Position numbers and translations under genes: made by a program | Shown: one piece after another, positions 8,434 to 17,203 of the stretch | Layout: each line of letters begins with the position of its first letter | Numbering within the stretch: the first letter of the stretch is position 1 | NCBI RefSeq assembly: GCF_016744255.1 | Contig: NZ_JADGES010000011.1 | Location: 1 to 49,026 of the forward strand | Length of the DNA stretch: 49,026 nucleotides | Source: Maribacter sp. | Lineage (GTDB): Bacteria; Bacteroidota; Bacteroidia; Flavobacteriales; Flavobacteriaceae | Direction: 5' to 3' | Notes under the pieces: generated by a model | What the model was told of the DNA's origin: nothing | The model's database searches: none | What the model saw: the letters and a program-made list of their open reading frames with translations, nothing else

Positions 8434-9795
8434 ATGTGCAGTTTAGTTCAAAAATATAATATTCCAGGGCCTAGGTATACTAGCTATCCGACAGTTCCAT
8501 ATTGGAACATGGATACGTTTTCTGGTAAAAAATGGGAGACTACCCTTGCGCAGAGTTTTACTGAAAGTAATGCAGAAGAAGGTATAAGTTTATATATACA
8601 TTTGCCTTTTTGTGAGAGTCTCTGTACGTTTTGTGGCTGTCATAAACGTATAACAAAACGTCATGAAGTAGAATCTCCGTACATAAAAACACTCCTAAAA
8701 GAATGGGAGTTGTATACCAATTTGTTTTCGGAAAGGCCAAGAATAAAAGAATTACACCTTGGTGGAGGTACGCCAACTTTTTTTTCTCCAGAAAATTTAA
8801 AAACGCTTATAAATGGCATTTTTAAGCTAGCAGAGAAAGCAGAAGGATACGAATTTAGTTTTGAAGGCCACCCAAACAATACTACAAGAGAACATTTACA
8901 AGCATTGTATGATGTTGGTTTTAGAAGAGTTAGTTATGGTGTTCAAGATTATAACGAAACAGTACAAAAAGCAATACATAGAATACAGCCCTTTGAAAAT
9001 GTAAAGAGAGCCACAGAAGTAGCCAGAGAAATAGGATATACTTCCGTTGGGCACGATATAATTTTTGGATTACCTTTTCAATCTTTAGAACATGTTAAAG
9101 AGACAATCTTAAAGACAAAAGAGCTTAGGCCCGATCGCTTAGCTTTTTATAGTTATGCCCATGTGCCTTGGTTAAAAGGCAATGGTCAGAGAGGATATAA
9201 AGATGTCGATTTGCCATCTGCAGAGGAGAAGAGAGAGCAGTATGAAAAAGGGAAGAAGTTATTAATAGAAGTAGGTTATAATGAAATAGGTATGGATCAT
9301 TTTGCCTTGCCTTCAGATAGTCTTCATAAATCTATGGATATAGGTGAATTACACCGTAATTTTATGGGATATACGGCATCTAAAACCCAACTTATGGTAG
9401 GTTTAGGAGCTTCTAGTATTAGCGATAGCTGGTATAGCTTTGCGCAAAATGTAAAAAGCTTAGAAGAATATAACCACTTAGTAGAAAATAAAATAATACC
9501 AATATATAGAGGACATATATTAACTAGGGAAGATGAAATAATTAGGAAGCACATTTTAAACCTTATGTGTACATACCAGACCTCATGGTCTAGTGAAAGC
9601 TCGTATTTTAAAGATATAGAGACTGTACTGGGGAAATTGCAAGAAATGCAGTTGGATCAATTGGTGATTATATCGAAAAATACACTGCAAGTAACACAAG
9701 AAGGGAAGCCATTTATACGCAATATATGTATGGCTTTTGACGTTCTTTTACACAGAAAAGCACCAGAAACGCGCTTATTTTCAATGACAATTTAA
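8434..9795 (+). CDS. hemN: Oxygen-independent coproporphyrinogen III oxidase
   Basis: Radical SAM enzyme of 453 aa that converts coproporphyrinogen III to protoporphyrinogen IX without oxygen. The N-terminus PGPRYTSYPTVPYW is the HemN-specific start. The 4Fe-4S cluster motif is CESLCTFC (CX3CX2C, around residue 65-72) followed by GC, as in HemN rather than HemW. GGGTP (about 113-117) is the SAM-binding motif. Length is normal. The gene is followed after 8 bp by a universal stress protein and shares its Fnr-type promoter. The product feeds heme to the cytochromes of the nor, nos and cbb3 systems in this window. Confidence 0.92.
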   Translation: MCSLVQKYNIPGPRYTSYPTVPYWNMDTFSGKKWETTLAQSFTESNAEEGISLYIHLPFCESLCTFCGCHKRITKRHEVESPYIKTLLKEWELYTNLFSERPRIKELHLGGGTPTFFSPENLKTLINGIFKLAEKAEGYEFSFEGHPNNTTREHLQALYDVGFRRVSYGVQDYNETVQKAIHRIQPFENVKRATEVAREIGYTSVGHDIIFGLPFQSLEHVKETILKTKELRPDRLAFYSYAHVPWLKGNGQRGYKDVDLPSAEEKREQYEKGKKLLIEVGYNEIGMDHFALPSDSLHKSMDIGELHRNFMGYTASKTQLMVGLGASSISDSWYSFAQNVKSLEEYNHLVENKIIPIYRGHILTREDEIIRKHILNLMCTYQTSWSSESSYFKDIETVLGKLQEMQLDQLVIISKNTLQVTQEGKPFIRNICMAFDVLLHRKAPETRLFSMTI

Positions 9796-9803
9796 ATTTT
9801 AGT

Positions 9804-10628
9804 ATGATGAAAAAAATAATAGTACCTATAGATTTTTCCGAACAATCCGAAAATGCTTTAAAAGTAGCTGTTTCATTAGCTAAAAAACACGATTCAGAAG
9901 TATTAGCATTACATATGCTAGAATTGAACCAAGCTATGATTTCTTCAGAAGGAGGAATGCATCCGGAACAAACTGTATTTTTTCTAAAACTTGCAGAAAA
10001 AAGATTTAACGCCTTTTTGAGTAAAGACTATTTAAAAGACGTTAAGCTAACTCCAATTATAAAGCATTTTAAAGTTTTTAGTGAAGTAAATGAAGTGGCT
10101 AGCGAGAATAAAGCCGATTTAATTATAATGGGTTCTCATGGTACCGACGGATTAAAAGAGATATTTGTTGGCTCTAATGCAGAAAAAGTAGTTAGGAATG
10201 CAGATATACCAGTATTGGTAATTAAAAAAGAACATGTAGATTTTAAAATAGACAATTTTGTTTTTGCATGCGATTTTAAGGAGGAAAGTCTAGTAGCATA
10301 TAAAAAAGCAAAAGATTTTGCAGATATGTTAAAAGCAAAATTAGAATTAGTTTTTATAAATACTCCAGGAGACGATTTTTTAAGTACTTCGGATGCCTAT
10401 AAACGCATAAATACATTCTTAAGAAAAGGAGGTATAGGAGCAGAAGTAAAGATTTATAATGATTATAGTGTAGAGAAAGGAATATTAAATTATAGTGATA
10501 ATAGCGGTGCTGATATTATCGGAATTCCTACACATGGACGTAAAGGGCTATCACACTTTTTTATGGGTAGTATAGGAGAGGATATTGCAAACCACTCTAA
10601 TGTGCCCGTAGTTACCTTTAGGATTTAG
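9804..10628 (+). CDS. Tandem universal stress protein (UspA family)
   Basis: Protein of 274 aa with two UspA domains (about 1-145 and 150-274). Both keep the ATP-binding pattern: GSHGTDGLKEIFVGSNAEKV in the first and THGRKGLSHFFMGSIGEDIA in the second. Two start ATGs are adjacent (9804 and 9807). It lies 8 bp after hemN and is expected to be cotranscribed from the Fnr-type promoter. Usp proteins are often induced with anaerobic respiration genes; the precise role is unknown. A similar gene, also behind an Fnr-type site, is at 41044-41946. Confidence 0.85.
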   Translation: MMKKIIVPIDFSEQSENALKVAVSLAKKHDSEVLALHMLELNQAMISSEGGMHPEQTVFFLKLAEKRFNAFLSKDYLKDVKLTPIIKHFKVFSEVNEVASENKADLIIMGSHGTDGLKEIFVGSNAEKVVRNADIPVLVIKKEHVDFKIDNFVFACDFKEESLVAYKKAKDFADMLKAKLELVFINTPGDDFLSTSDAYKRINTFLRKGGIGAEVKIYNDYSVEKGILNYSDNSGADIIGIPTHGRKGLSHFFMGSIGEDIANHSNVPVVTFRI

Positions 10629-10658
10629 TGATTTATTTATATAATTTTAGTTGATGTA

Positions 10659-10692
10659 AAGGGGAGGTTGTAGTTGGCTTCCCTTTTTTTTT
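10659..10692 (+). terminator. Rho-independent terminator after hemN-usp
   Basis: AAGGGGAG at 10659-10666 and CTTCCCTT around 10677-10684 pair with one G-T wobble across a loop of about 10 bases, followed by an uninterrupted T run to 10692. Confidence 0.75.
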
Positions 10693-10746
10693 GTAAAAAA
10701 ATGAAAGCGTAGAACAATACTTAATAACAAGAAAAAGAGTATAAAT

Positions 10747-11178
10747 TTATACTGGTAAGAAAGATTTCTGTTGTTCTAAATCTATTGCTAAGTCATTGAT
10801 AGTAGTCTTTTCTAAGTTTTTTATAAAATTTGATTTTGCATTTCCAACCAACCCATGTAAAGGACAAGGGTGATCTTCATTACACTCTTTTAAACTTAGC
10901 ATACAAGATCTTAATCGATGATCTCCATCAATTACATCTACAATTTTTATTAAGGTGGCAGCTCTATTCTCTACATTTAAAAAGAACCCTCCTTTAGGAC
11001 CACGAGTAGAAGATACTAGGTTGTGACGAGATAGTTCTTGTAATAATTTAGCAATATAAGCTCTAGGAACATTAATGGGTTCGCTAATGTTTTTTGCTAA
11101 TATTTTACGGCTCTCATCCGAGTTTAATGCAAGGTATAAAACGGCTTTAAGAGCATATTTTGAAGAGTTCGAAAGCAT
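10747..11178 (-). CDS. Rrf2-family regulator, NsrR-like NO sensor
   Basis: Protein of 143 aa. The N-terminal winged helix (SSKYALKAVLYLAL, then PRAYIAKLLQELSRHNLVSS) is typical of Rrf2 proteins. Three Cys near residues 91-104 (SCMLSLKECNEDHPCPLH) have the spacing CX6CX5C, which is that of Fe-S-binding NsrR/IscR-type regulators. Its place directly before the nos operon favours an NsrR-like nitric oxide sensor over IscR. It is divergent from the nos operon, and the shared intergenic region contains an Fnr-type site and an AAGAC/GTCTT inverted repeat that might be its own operator. NO sensing is inferred, not shown. Confidence 0.8.
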   Translation of the reverse strand: MLSNSSKYALKAVLYLALNSDESRKILAKNISEPINVPRAYIAKLLQELSRHNLVSSTRGPKGGFFLNVENRAATLIKIVDVIDGDHRLRSCMLSLKECNEDHPCPLHGLVGNAKSNFIKNLEKTTINDLAIDLEQQKSFLPV

Positions 11179-11236
11179 AATATAATTAATGGAATGTGAA
11201 AATACTAAACATCTAATAAAAAGGAATAAATATAAA

Positions 11237-11252
11237 AAGACGTTTTAGTCTT
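11237..11252. promoter_or_regulatory. AAGAC-N6-GTCTT inverted repeat, possible Rrf2 operator
   Basis: Arms AAGAC at 11237-11241 and GTCTT at 11248-11252 form an AT-flanked inverted repeat 5 bp left of the Fnr-type site. It would overlap or follow the -7 region of the Rrf2 gene, so autorepression is a reasonable guess. This is weak evidence from symmetry only. Confidence 0.3.
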
Positions 11253-11257
11253 AAATA

Positions 11258-11300
11258 TGACATTTGTCATAGTTTAAGCTTGCTGACACAATTATTTTTG
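11258..11300. promoter_or_regulatory. Crp/Fnr-type site and promoter of the nos operon
   Basis: TGACATTTGTCA at 11258-11269 (centre 11263.5) precedes a perfect -7 element TATTTTTG at 11293-11300 on the plus strand, 29.5 bp from the centre. On the minus strand TATATTTA (11234-11227) lies at exactly the same distance and could serve the Rrf2 gene; it has one mismatch to TAnnTTTG. The leader to the first nos-operon gene is about 20-25 nt. Confidence 0.85.
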
Positions 11301-11328
11301 AGGTATAATTTAATAACAACCGTAACAA

Positions 11329-11832
11329 ATGAAAATTGTATTTAAGAGTATAGTACTTGTATTTTCACTACTAATTATTAGTTGTGGAGGAAAGGAAGAA
11401 AAGAAAAAAGAAGGTTTTAGTGTAGACAGGCAAAAAACCACAACGGTAAAGAAAGAAACTAAAGCCGCAACTACTGTAAAGGCGTCTGAAAAAATTGATC
11501 TTACAACGAAAGGAGTTGGGCCTGTAAAATCGGTAACCTTAGGTGCGGAAGTAGATAAGGCTTTAGCAGCCAAAGGGGAAGATATTTACAATAAAATGTG
11601 CTTGGCTTGCCATAGAATTGGCAAAAAATTTATTGGCCCACCGCCAAATGGAATTTTAGAAAGAAGATCTCCGGAATGGGTAATGAATATGATTCTTAAT
11701 CCAGAAGGAATGGTAAAAGAGGATGCATTAGCAAAAGAATTGTTAATGGAATTTAATGGAGCTCCAATGGCAAATCAAGGTCTTACCGAGGAGCAAGCTA
11801 GAGAAGTTTTAGAATACTTTAGAACATTATAA
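11329..11832 (+). CDS. Monoheme cytochrome c lipoprotein of the nos operon
   Basis: Protein of 167 aa. The signal ends in a lipobox (LLIISC, Cys about residue 19), followed by a charged linker rich in Lys, Glu and Thr, then a class I cytochrome c domain with CLACH (about residue 88-92) and a Met ligand candidate in GAPMANQ (about 144-150). First gene of the nos operon. As no nosR or nosC is seen, this tethered cytochrome is the likely electron donor to NosZ. The next gene starts 12 bp after its stop. Confidence 0.85.
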   Translation: MKIVFKSIVLVFSLLIISCGGKEEKKKEGFSVDRQKTTTVKKETKAATTVKASEKIDLTTKGVGPVKSVTLGAEVDKALAAKGEDIYNKMCLACHRIGKKFIGPPPNGILERRSPEWVMNMILNPEGMVKEDALAKELLMEFNGAPMANQGLTEEQAREVLEYFRTL

Positions 11833-11844
11833 CAACCAAATATT

Positions 11845-12429
11845 ATGAAAATAACAACCAATTTAAAATTATTTGTAGGCTCTCTTTTTTTGTTAACTAG
11901 TATGGTTAGCTGTAAAAATGAAGCTAAAACAGGAGCAAGTGGAGAAGCACAAAGCACAACGGTAAAAACAGAGACTAAAAAAACAGGGCAAGCCTTTATT
12001 ACAGATGATGAATCTACGCCTAACGTGCTTAATATAGCTATTGGTTCCAAAGACCACACAACTTTAGTTGCGGCAGTACAAGCTGCGGGTTTAGAAAATG
12101 CATTAGTGAATGCAGGGCCATTAATGGTTTTTGCTCCAGTAAATGCTGCTTTTGATGCCCTTCCAGAGGGTACCGTAGCTACTTTGTTAAAGCCAGAGAA
12201 TAAAAATGATTTAGCAAATATTTTAAAATACCATGTAACTCCAGGAAATTATAGCAAAGAGTTTTTAAAGAAATTTAAAAAGTTGGGACAAGCAAATAAC
12301 CAAAGCGTAGTTGTAGAAGTTAAAGATGGCGACGTTTATGTTGGTGGAGCTAAAATTATTGCAAGTATACCTGCAGGTAATGGAATTGTACATGTAGTAG
12401 ACAAGGTTATGTTACCCCCAACAGAGTAA
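11845..12429 (+). CDS. Fasciclin (FAS1) domain lipoprotein
   Basis: Protein of 194 aa with a lipoprotein signal (LTSMVSC, Cys about 24) and one FAS1 domain (about 55-192) showing the typical NIAIGSKDHTTLVAAVQAAG start, the LMVFAPVNAAFDALP motif and the terminal NGIVHVVDKVMLPP. FAS1 proteins mediate adhesion or protein contacts. Its place between the cytochrome and nosZ recurs in Bacteroidota nos clusters as far as I know and suggests a structural or assembly role for the surface complex, but no function is proven. Confidence 0.85.
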   Translation: MKITTNLKLFVGSLFLLTSMVSCKNEAKTGASGEAQSTTVKTETKKTGQAFITDDESTPNVLNIAIGSKDHTTLVAAVQAAGLENALVNAGPLMVFAPVNAAFDALPEGTVATLLKPENKNDLANILKYHVTPGNYSKEFLKKFKKLGQANNQSVVVEVKDGDVYVGGAKIIASIPAGNGIVHVVDKVMLPPTE

Positions 12430-12463
12430 AAACTAAAACAACAAATACAAAATAAAAATAAAA

Positions 12464-14422
12464 ATGAAAAAATTAAGCTATTCTATTATTGCCTTATTGG
12501 GCTTTGCAATGGTATTAACAAGTTGCAATCCCAAGGGAGATAATTCTGCCAATGGGGCTTTGTCTTCTAGTGCGGCAGAAAAGGTTTATGTGGCTCCTGG
12601 GGAACACGACTCCCATTACGCATTTATATCTGGAGGATATAGTGGTAACCTTACGGTTTATGGCCTACCCTCAGGAAGAATGTTTAAAGAAATTCCTGTT
12701 TTCTCTCAATTCCCAACAAATGGTTATGGGTATTCGGAAGAAACCAAGCCTATGTTAGAAACATCTTATGGCTTCATTCCTTGGGATGATTCGCATCATC
12801 CAGACATTTCTCAAACTAAAGGAGAATTAGATGGTCGTTGGATATTTATTAATGGAAACAACACACCACGTATAGCGAGAGTTAGTTTAACAACTTTTGA
12901 AACGGAAGAAATTATTGAAGTTCCAAATAGTGCGGGTAACCATAGTTCTTCTTTTATTACAGAAAATACGGAGTATGTTGTTGCAGGAACACGTTTTTCT
13001 GTGCCAATTCCACAAAAAGATATGTCTATTAAAGATTATAAAGGAAACTTTAAAGGGGCTTTATCTTTTATCTCTGTAGATCCAGAACATGGACATATGG
13101 ATATTAAATTCCAAGTTCTAATGCCAGGTTTTAATTATGATTTATCACACCCTGGACGAGGAAAATCTCATGGTTGGTTCTTCTTTACAACATATAATAC
13201 AGAAGAAGCTAACTCACTTTTAGAGGTTAATGCGTCTCAAAACGATAAAGATTTTATTGCAGCTATTAACTGGAAAAAAATTGAAGAATACGTAAATAAT
13301 GGTGGTGGTACAATGATGCCAGCAGATTATGCACATAACGTATATGATGAAGGAACGCATACTGCAACTTCTACCATGAAAAAAGAAGTACGTGTAGTTA
13401 ACCCTTCAGAGGTTCCTGGAGCTGTATACTTATTACCAACACCAAAATCACCTCATGGTTGTGATGTAGATCCTTCTGGAGAGTATATTGTGGGTAATGG
13501 TAAATTATCAGCGAACTTAACGGTACATTCATTTACAAAAATGATAGATGCAATTGAGAATAAAAAGTTTGATGGCGATGCTTATGGTATTCCTATCTTA
13601 AACTTTGAAGATGTTTTAGCAGGTTCTGTAGAGCAACCAGGTTTAGGGCCTTTACATACAGAGTTTGATGGTAAAGGAAATGCATATACTACTTTCTTTA
13701 TTTCTTCTGAAGTTGTAAAATGGAAATTAGGTACATGGGAAGTTATTGATAGAAAACCAACGTATTACTCTGTTGGTCACTTAACAATTCCTGGAGGAAA
13801 CTCGGCAAAACCTTTTGGTAAATACATGTTCGCAATGAACAAAATAACAAAAGATAGATATTTGCCAACTGGCCCAGAAATGGAACACTCTGCGCAATTA
13901 TATGATATTTCTGGAGATAAAATGGAATTACTTTTAGATTTCCCTACTCATGGGGAGCCTCACTATGCAGCAGCAATCCCAGCAGAAATTATTAAAAAGA
14001 ACTCTAAAAAAATCTACAAGTTAGCAGAAAATGAGCACCCTAAAAAGGCGTTAAGCGATGCAGACACTAAAGTAGTTAGAGACGGTAAAAATGTTCATAT
14101 TTATATGTCCATGATACGAAGTCACTTCTCACCAGATAATATTGAAGGTGTTAAAGTTGGAGACAAAGTATTTTTCCATATCACGAACTTAGAACAAGAT
14201 TTTGATGTGCCTCACGGATTTGCTATGATTGGTGCTAATAATGCAGAGTTATTAATTACACCTGGACAAACTAGAACGTTAACTTGGGAACCAAAAAAGG
14301 TAGGTGTATGGCCATTCTATTGTACAGATTTCTGTTCAGCACTACACCAAGAAATGCAAGGGTATATTAGAGTTTCTCCTGCAAGTTCTAATCTAGAATT
14401 ATCCTGGTCTCTAGGAGAATAA
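12464..14422 (+). CDS. nosZ: Nitrous oxide reductase, clade II
   Basis: Enzyme of 652 aa that reduces N2O to N2. The N-terminal seven-bladed propeller domain holds the CuZ site (His residues in WDDSHHPD, about residue 107-114). The C-terminal cupredoxin domain has the CuA site: CTDFCSALHQEM (Cys620, Cys624, His628, Met631) plus the upstream His in FDVPHGFAM. The signal is not of the Tat type used by clade I NosZ; it is a Sec signal with a lipobox (VLTSC, Cys about 21), so the enzyme may be membrane-anchored. It is the third gene of the nos operon and is followed by a terminator-like hairpin. Confidence 0.97.
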   Translation: MKKLSYSIIALLGFAMVLTSCNPKGDNSANGALSSSAAEKVYVAPGEHDSHYAFISGGYSGNLTVYGLPSGRMFKEIPVFSQFPTNGYGYSEETKPMLETSYGFIPWDDSHHPDISQTKGELDGRWIFINGNNTPRIARVSLTTFETEEIIEVPNSAGNHSSSFITENTEYVVAGTRFSVPIPQKDMSIKDYKGNFKGALSFISVDPEHGHMDIKFQVLMPGFNYDLSHPGRGKSHGWFFFTTYNTEEANSLLEVNASQNDKDFIAAINWKKIEEYVNNGGGTMMPADYAHNVYDEGTHTATSTMKKEVRVVNPSEVPGAVYLLPTPKSPHGCDVDPSGEYIVGNGKLSANLTVHSFTKMIDAIENKKFDGDAYGIPILNFEDVLAGSVEQPGLGPLHTEFDGKGNAYTTFFISSEVVKWKLGTWEVIDRKPTYYSVGHLTIPGGNSAKPFGKYMFAMNKITKDRYLPTGPEMEHSAQLYDISGDKMELLLDFPTHGEPHYAAAIPAEIIKKNSKKIYKLAENEHPKKALSDADTKVVRDGKNVHIYMSMIRSHFSPDNIEGVKVGDKVFFHITNLEQDFDVPHGFAMIGANNAELLITPGQTRTLTWEPKKVGVWPFYCTDFCSALHQEMQGYIRVSPASSNLELSWSLGE

Positions 14423-14462
14423 AAATATTAAAAAAGCAGTATATATGTTTTCTATAATAAAG

Positions 14463-14498
14463 GCAGGTTTGGTTTAATTAACCATCCTGCTTTTATTT
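14463..14498 (+). terminator. Hairpin with T tract after nosZ (partial terminator)
   Basis: GCAGG at 14463-14467 pairs with CCTGC at 14486-14490, with an inner GGTT/AACC stem, and TTTTATTT follows. As nosL, nosD, nosF and nosY follow on the same strand without another clear promoter, it probably reduces rather than ends transcription, or stabilises the nosZ 3' end. Confidence 0.55.
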
Positions 14499-14519
14499 AA
14501 TCAATTAAATAATAATACA

Positions 14520-15134
14520 ATGAAGAAAGCTGGAGTGTTAATGATGCTTGGGTCCCTTTTATTACTAGGGCTGTACTCTTTTCCTTTATGGAACATTATG
14601 TTGGGGGCGCCTCAATACCCTGAACCATTAGGTATGAACATCCATATAACAGGGATACAAGGAGTTTCAGAATTCGATATTCAGAATATTGATGGATTAA
14701 ATCATTATATTGGTATGAAAACAATTCCTAAACCAGAAGAAATGTGGGAATTTCAGACTTTTCCTAAAGTAATAGGAGGAATGGTAGCCCTAGGATTTAT
14801 AATTGGTTTTTTAGGATTTATAGGTAGAATAAGTTACAAGTGGTTTCTGTTTTGGTTTATTTTTATGTCTGTTTTAGGACTTTTGGGAATGTATGATTTT
14901 AATGAATGGCTTTTAGATTATGGTAGTAATCTTGATCCTCATGCCATTATTAAGGTAACCAATCCTGATGGCACGCCAATGTCTTACAAACCACCATTAA
15001 TTGGTTTTAAAAAACTATTAAATTTTGATGTTACTTCATTGCCACATACAGGAGGGTATATGATGTTTGTTGGTATGTCTATGACCATTATAGCCTTTTT
15101 TGTAGGCAAAAAAGAATGGAAAGCTATCCATTAG
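14520..15134 (+). CDS. Four-TM membrane protein of the nos cluster, NosB-like
   Basis: Protein of 204 aa with membrane segments at about 5-23, 84-105, 108-128 and 178-197. Between the first two is a periplasmic loop of about 60 residues. It sits directly after nosZ, as nosB does in clade II nos clusters (for example Wolinella), and its topology is in agreement. The sequence has a further His/Pro-containing loop (SLPHTGGYM). NosB function is unknown; a role in electron transfer or maturation is possible. The identification rests on position and topology, not on clear sequence motifs. Confidence 0.6.
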   Translation: MKKAGVLMMLGSLLLLGLYSFPLWNIMLGAPQYPEPLGMNIHITGIQGVSEFDIQNIDGLNHYIGMKTIPKPEEMWEFQTFPKVIGGMVALGFIIGFLGFIGRISYKWFLFWFIFMSVLGLLGMYDFNEWLLDYGSNLDPHAIIKVTNPDGTPMSYKPPLIGFKKLLNFDVTSLPHTGGYMMFVGMSMTIIAFFVGKKEWKAIH

Positions 15135-15230
15135 TTATTTGCAATTATCGAAAGATAAAATCCTATTAGGAGTTAGCACAGATGTTACTTTGTATATTGC
15201 ATTGGATAAAAAATAAGTAAAAAATAACAG

Positions 15231-15665
15231 ATGAAAGCAAAATTTAGTTTTGTTATTCTTATTACTGTATGGTTGAGTGCATGTAATAGTAGTCCTGAAC
15301 CGATTGAGTATGGTACCGATGGTTGTCATTTTTGTAAAATGACAATTGTAGATAGGCAGCATGCTTCAGAGATAGTAACTAAAAAAGGAAAAGCGTTTAA
15401 GTTCGATGCTATAGAGTGTATGATGAACCATGTAAACACTATAGATCGTAATAAAGTAAAACTTTTTTTAGCGAATGACTATAATAGACCCGGAGAATTA
15501 ATGGATGCAGCTACGGCAGTTTATTTAATTAGTAAAGAAGTCCCTAGCCCTATGGGCGAATATTTAACTGCTTTTAAAACAAAGGAAGAAGCAGAAAAAG
15601 TAAGGGAAGAGCATGGAGGAAAGCTATATTCTTGGGAAGAATTACAAAATAAGTTTAAAAAGTAA
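15231..15665 (+). CDS. nosL: Copper chaperone NosL
   Basis: Lipoprotein of 144 aa (lipobox VWLSAC, Cys about 18). The conserved metal-binding motif CHFCKM (about residue 32-37) and the region AFKFDAIECMMNH are typical of NosL, the outer-face Cu(I) carrier for NosZ assembly. Here the only two-Cys motif pairs with Met, as in NosL family members. It lies upstream of the nosDFY transporter genes with a 96-bp gap before it, in which I see no clear promoter. Confidence 0.9.
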   Translation: MKAKFSFVILITVWLSACNSSPEPIEYGTDGCHFCKMTIVDRQHASEIVTKKGKAFKFDAIECMMNHVNTIDRNKVKLFLANDYNRPGELMDAATAVYLISKEVPSPMGEYLTAFKTKEEAEKVREEHGGKLYSWEELQNKFKK

Positions 15666-15668
15666 GAC

Positions 15669-15962
15669 ATGTATCAAATCAATAATACCATTAAATTACA
15701 AAATTATAACGGCTTACAAGTTAGTAAAGTGGTTAAAACAGAAGTTTTAGAAATTATTTCTATTTCCTTAGAAAAAGAGGCTATATTTCCTGAGCACACA
15801 TCACCAACAGATGCTCAATTAGTTGTTTTAGAAGGGGATATTTCTTTTCATATAAATAATGAAACACACCAGTTAGTAGCCCAACAACATTTTAATTTTC
15901 CTAAAGAGATGAAGCATTCTGTTGTGGCTAATGCTAATTCTAAATTCTTGATAATAAGGTAA
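15669..15962 (+). CDS. Small cupin-domain protein
   Basis: Protein of 97 aa without a signal peptide, so cytoplasmic. It forms a single cupin barrel: the first motif region is EAIFPEHTSPTDAQLVVLEG and the second is HFNFPKEMKHSVVANAN. The His and Glu residues could bind a metal. It starts 3 bp after the nosL stop, and its TAA overlaps the nosD ATG by one base (TAATG), so it is translationally coupled. Its role in N2O reductase assembly is unknown. Confidence 0.75.
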   Translation: MYQINNTIKLQNYNGLQVSKVVKTEVLEIISISLEKEAIFPEHTSPTDAQLVVLEGDISFHINNETHQLVAQQHFNFPKEMKHSVVANANSKFLIIR

Positions 15963-17203
15963 TGAGGCTAGTAAAACAACTAGTCTTAACGTACGTACTT
16001 TTTTTTGCAGTTGCTATTAGAGCTAATACCATAACGGTTTGCCCTACATGTCCTATTTCCTCTGTACAAGAAGGGGTTAAGGCTGCTGCGGATTTTGATA
16101 CTTTACGTATTAAAAAAGGCACCTATAAAGAGTTTAATATTGTTGTAGACAAGCCCTTGGTAATTATAGGAGAAAATTACCCTGTGATTGATGGGGAAGA
16201 TCAAGGAGAAATAATAACCATTGTTTCGGATAATGTTACAATAGATGGGCTTTTTATTATAAACGTAGGTACAAGTTATACCGCCGATTATGCAGCAATA
16301 AGAGTAGTGAAAAGTCAACATTTTTTAATACAAAATGTAGTATTAGAAAAACTATTTTTTGGTATTTATCTGGAGAAATCTAAAAATGGAAAAGTATACC
16401 ATAACAAGATAATAGGAGATGCTGTAGAAGAGTTTAACTCTGGTAATGGGATTCAATTGTGGTACTGCCAGAACATTGAGGTAACTCAGAATATTGTGCA
16501 ACATGTAAGAGATGGTATTTATTTAGAATTTTCGGATAATATTACTATAGAAAACAATACTAGTACCAACAATGTAAGGTATGGTCTGCATTTTATGTTT
16601 TCTAATGATGATGTGTACACTAATAATGTTTTTGAAAATAATGGTGCTGGAGTGGCAGTTATGTTTTCAAAAAAGATAAAAATGCATAACAATATTTTTA
16701 AAAAAAACTGGGGAACTGCTTCTTTTGGTCTCTTGTTAAAAGAGATAAATGATGCCGAAATATTTGGAAATACTTTTGAGGAAAATACCATTGGTATAAA
16801 TATAGAGGGCTCTAATAGAGTTGAGTATAAAGGGAACGACTTTTTAAATAATGGTTGGGCTGTTAAAGTACGTGGAGCATGTTATACCAATGTGTTTAAG
16901 AATAATAACTTCATGTATAACTCTTTTGATCTCTCGTATAACAGCAAGTTAAATGACAATGTTTTTGAGTATAACTACTGGAGTAGTTATACCGGTTATG
17001 ATTTAGATAAAAACGGTATCGGCGATGTTCCTTATCGTCCTGTAAAGTTATTCTCTTATATTGTAAATAGAACTCCCGAAACTATAGTTTTACTTCGAAG
17101 TTTATTTATGGATATCATAGATTTTTCCGAGAAAGTATCCCCTGTATTTACACCTGATAATCTAATGGATGTACGTCCGCTAATGAAAAAATGGAATGAT
17201 TAA
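15962..17203 (+). CDS. nosD: Periplasmic NosD, maturation of NosZ
   Basis: Protein of 413 aa with a Sec signal (about 1-22) and a right-handed parallel beta-helix made of repeated short strands (for example VTIDGLFIINVG, NITIENNTSTNN). NosD works with the NosFY ABC transporter to supply sulfur for the CuZ cluster. A Cys pair in TVCPTCPISSVQEG, just after the signal, could bind metal or sulfur. The end overlaps nosF by 8 bp. Confidence 0.93.
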   Translation: MRLVKQLVLTYVLFFAVAIRANTITVCPTCPISSVQEGVKAAADFDTLRIKKGTYKEFNIVVDKPLVIIGENYPVIDGEDQGEIITIVSDNVTIDGLFIINVGTSYTADYAAIRVVKSQHFLIQNVVLEKLFFGIYLEKSKNGKVYHNKIIGDAVEEFNSGNGIQLWYCQNIEVTQNIVQHVRDGIYLEFSDNITIENNTSTNNVRYGLHFMFSNDDVYTNNVFENNGAGVAVMFSKKIKMHNNIFKKNWGTASFGLLLKEINDAEIFGNTFEENTIGINIEGSNRVEYKGNDFLNNGWAVKVRGACYTNVFKNNNFMYNSFDLSYNSKLNDNVFEYNYWSSYTGYDLDKNGIGDVPYRPVKLFSYIVNRTPETIVLLRSLFMDIIDFSEKVSPVFTPDNLMDVRPLMKKWND

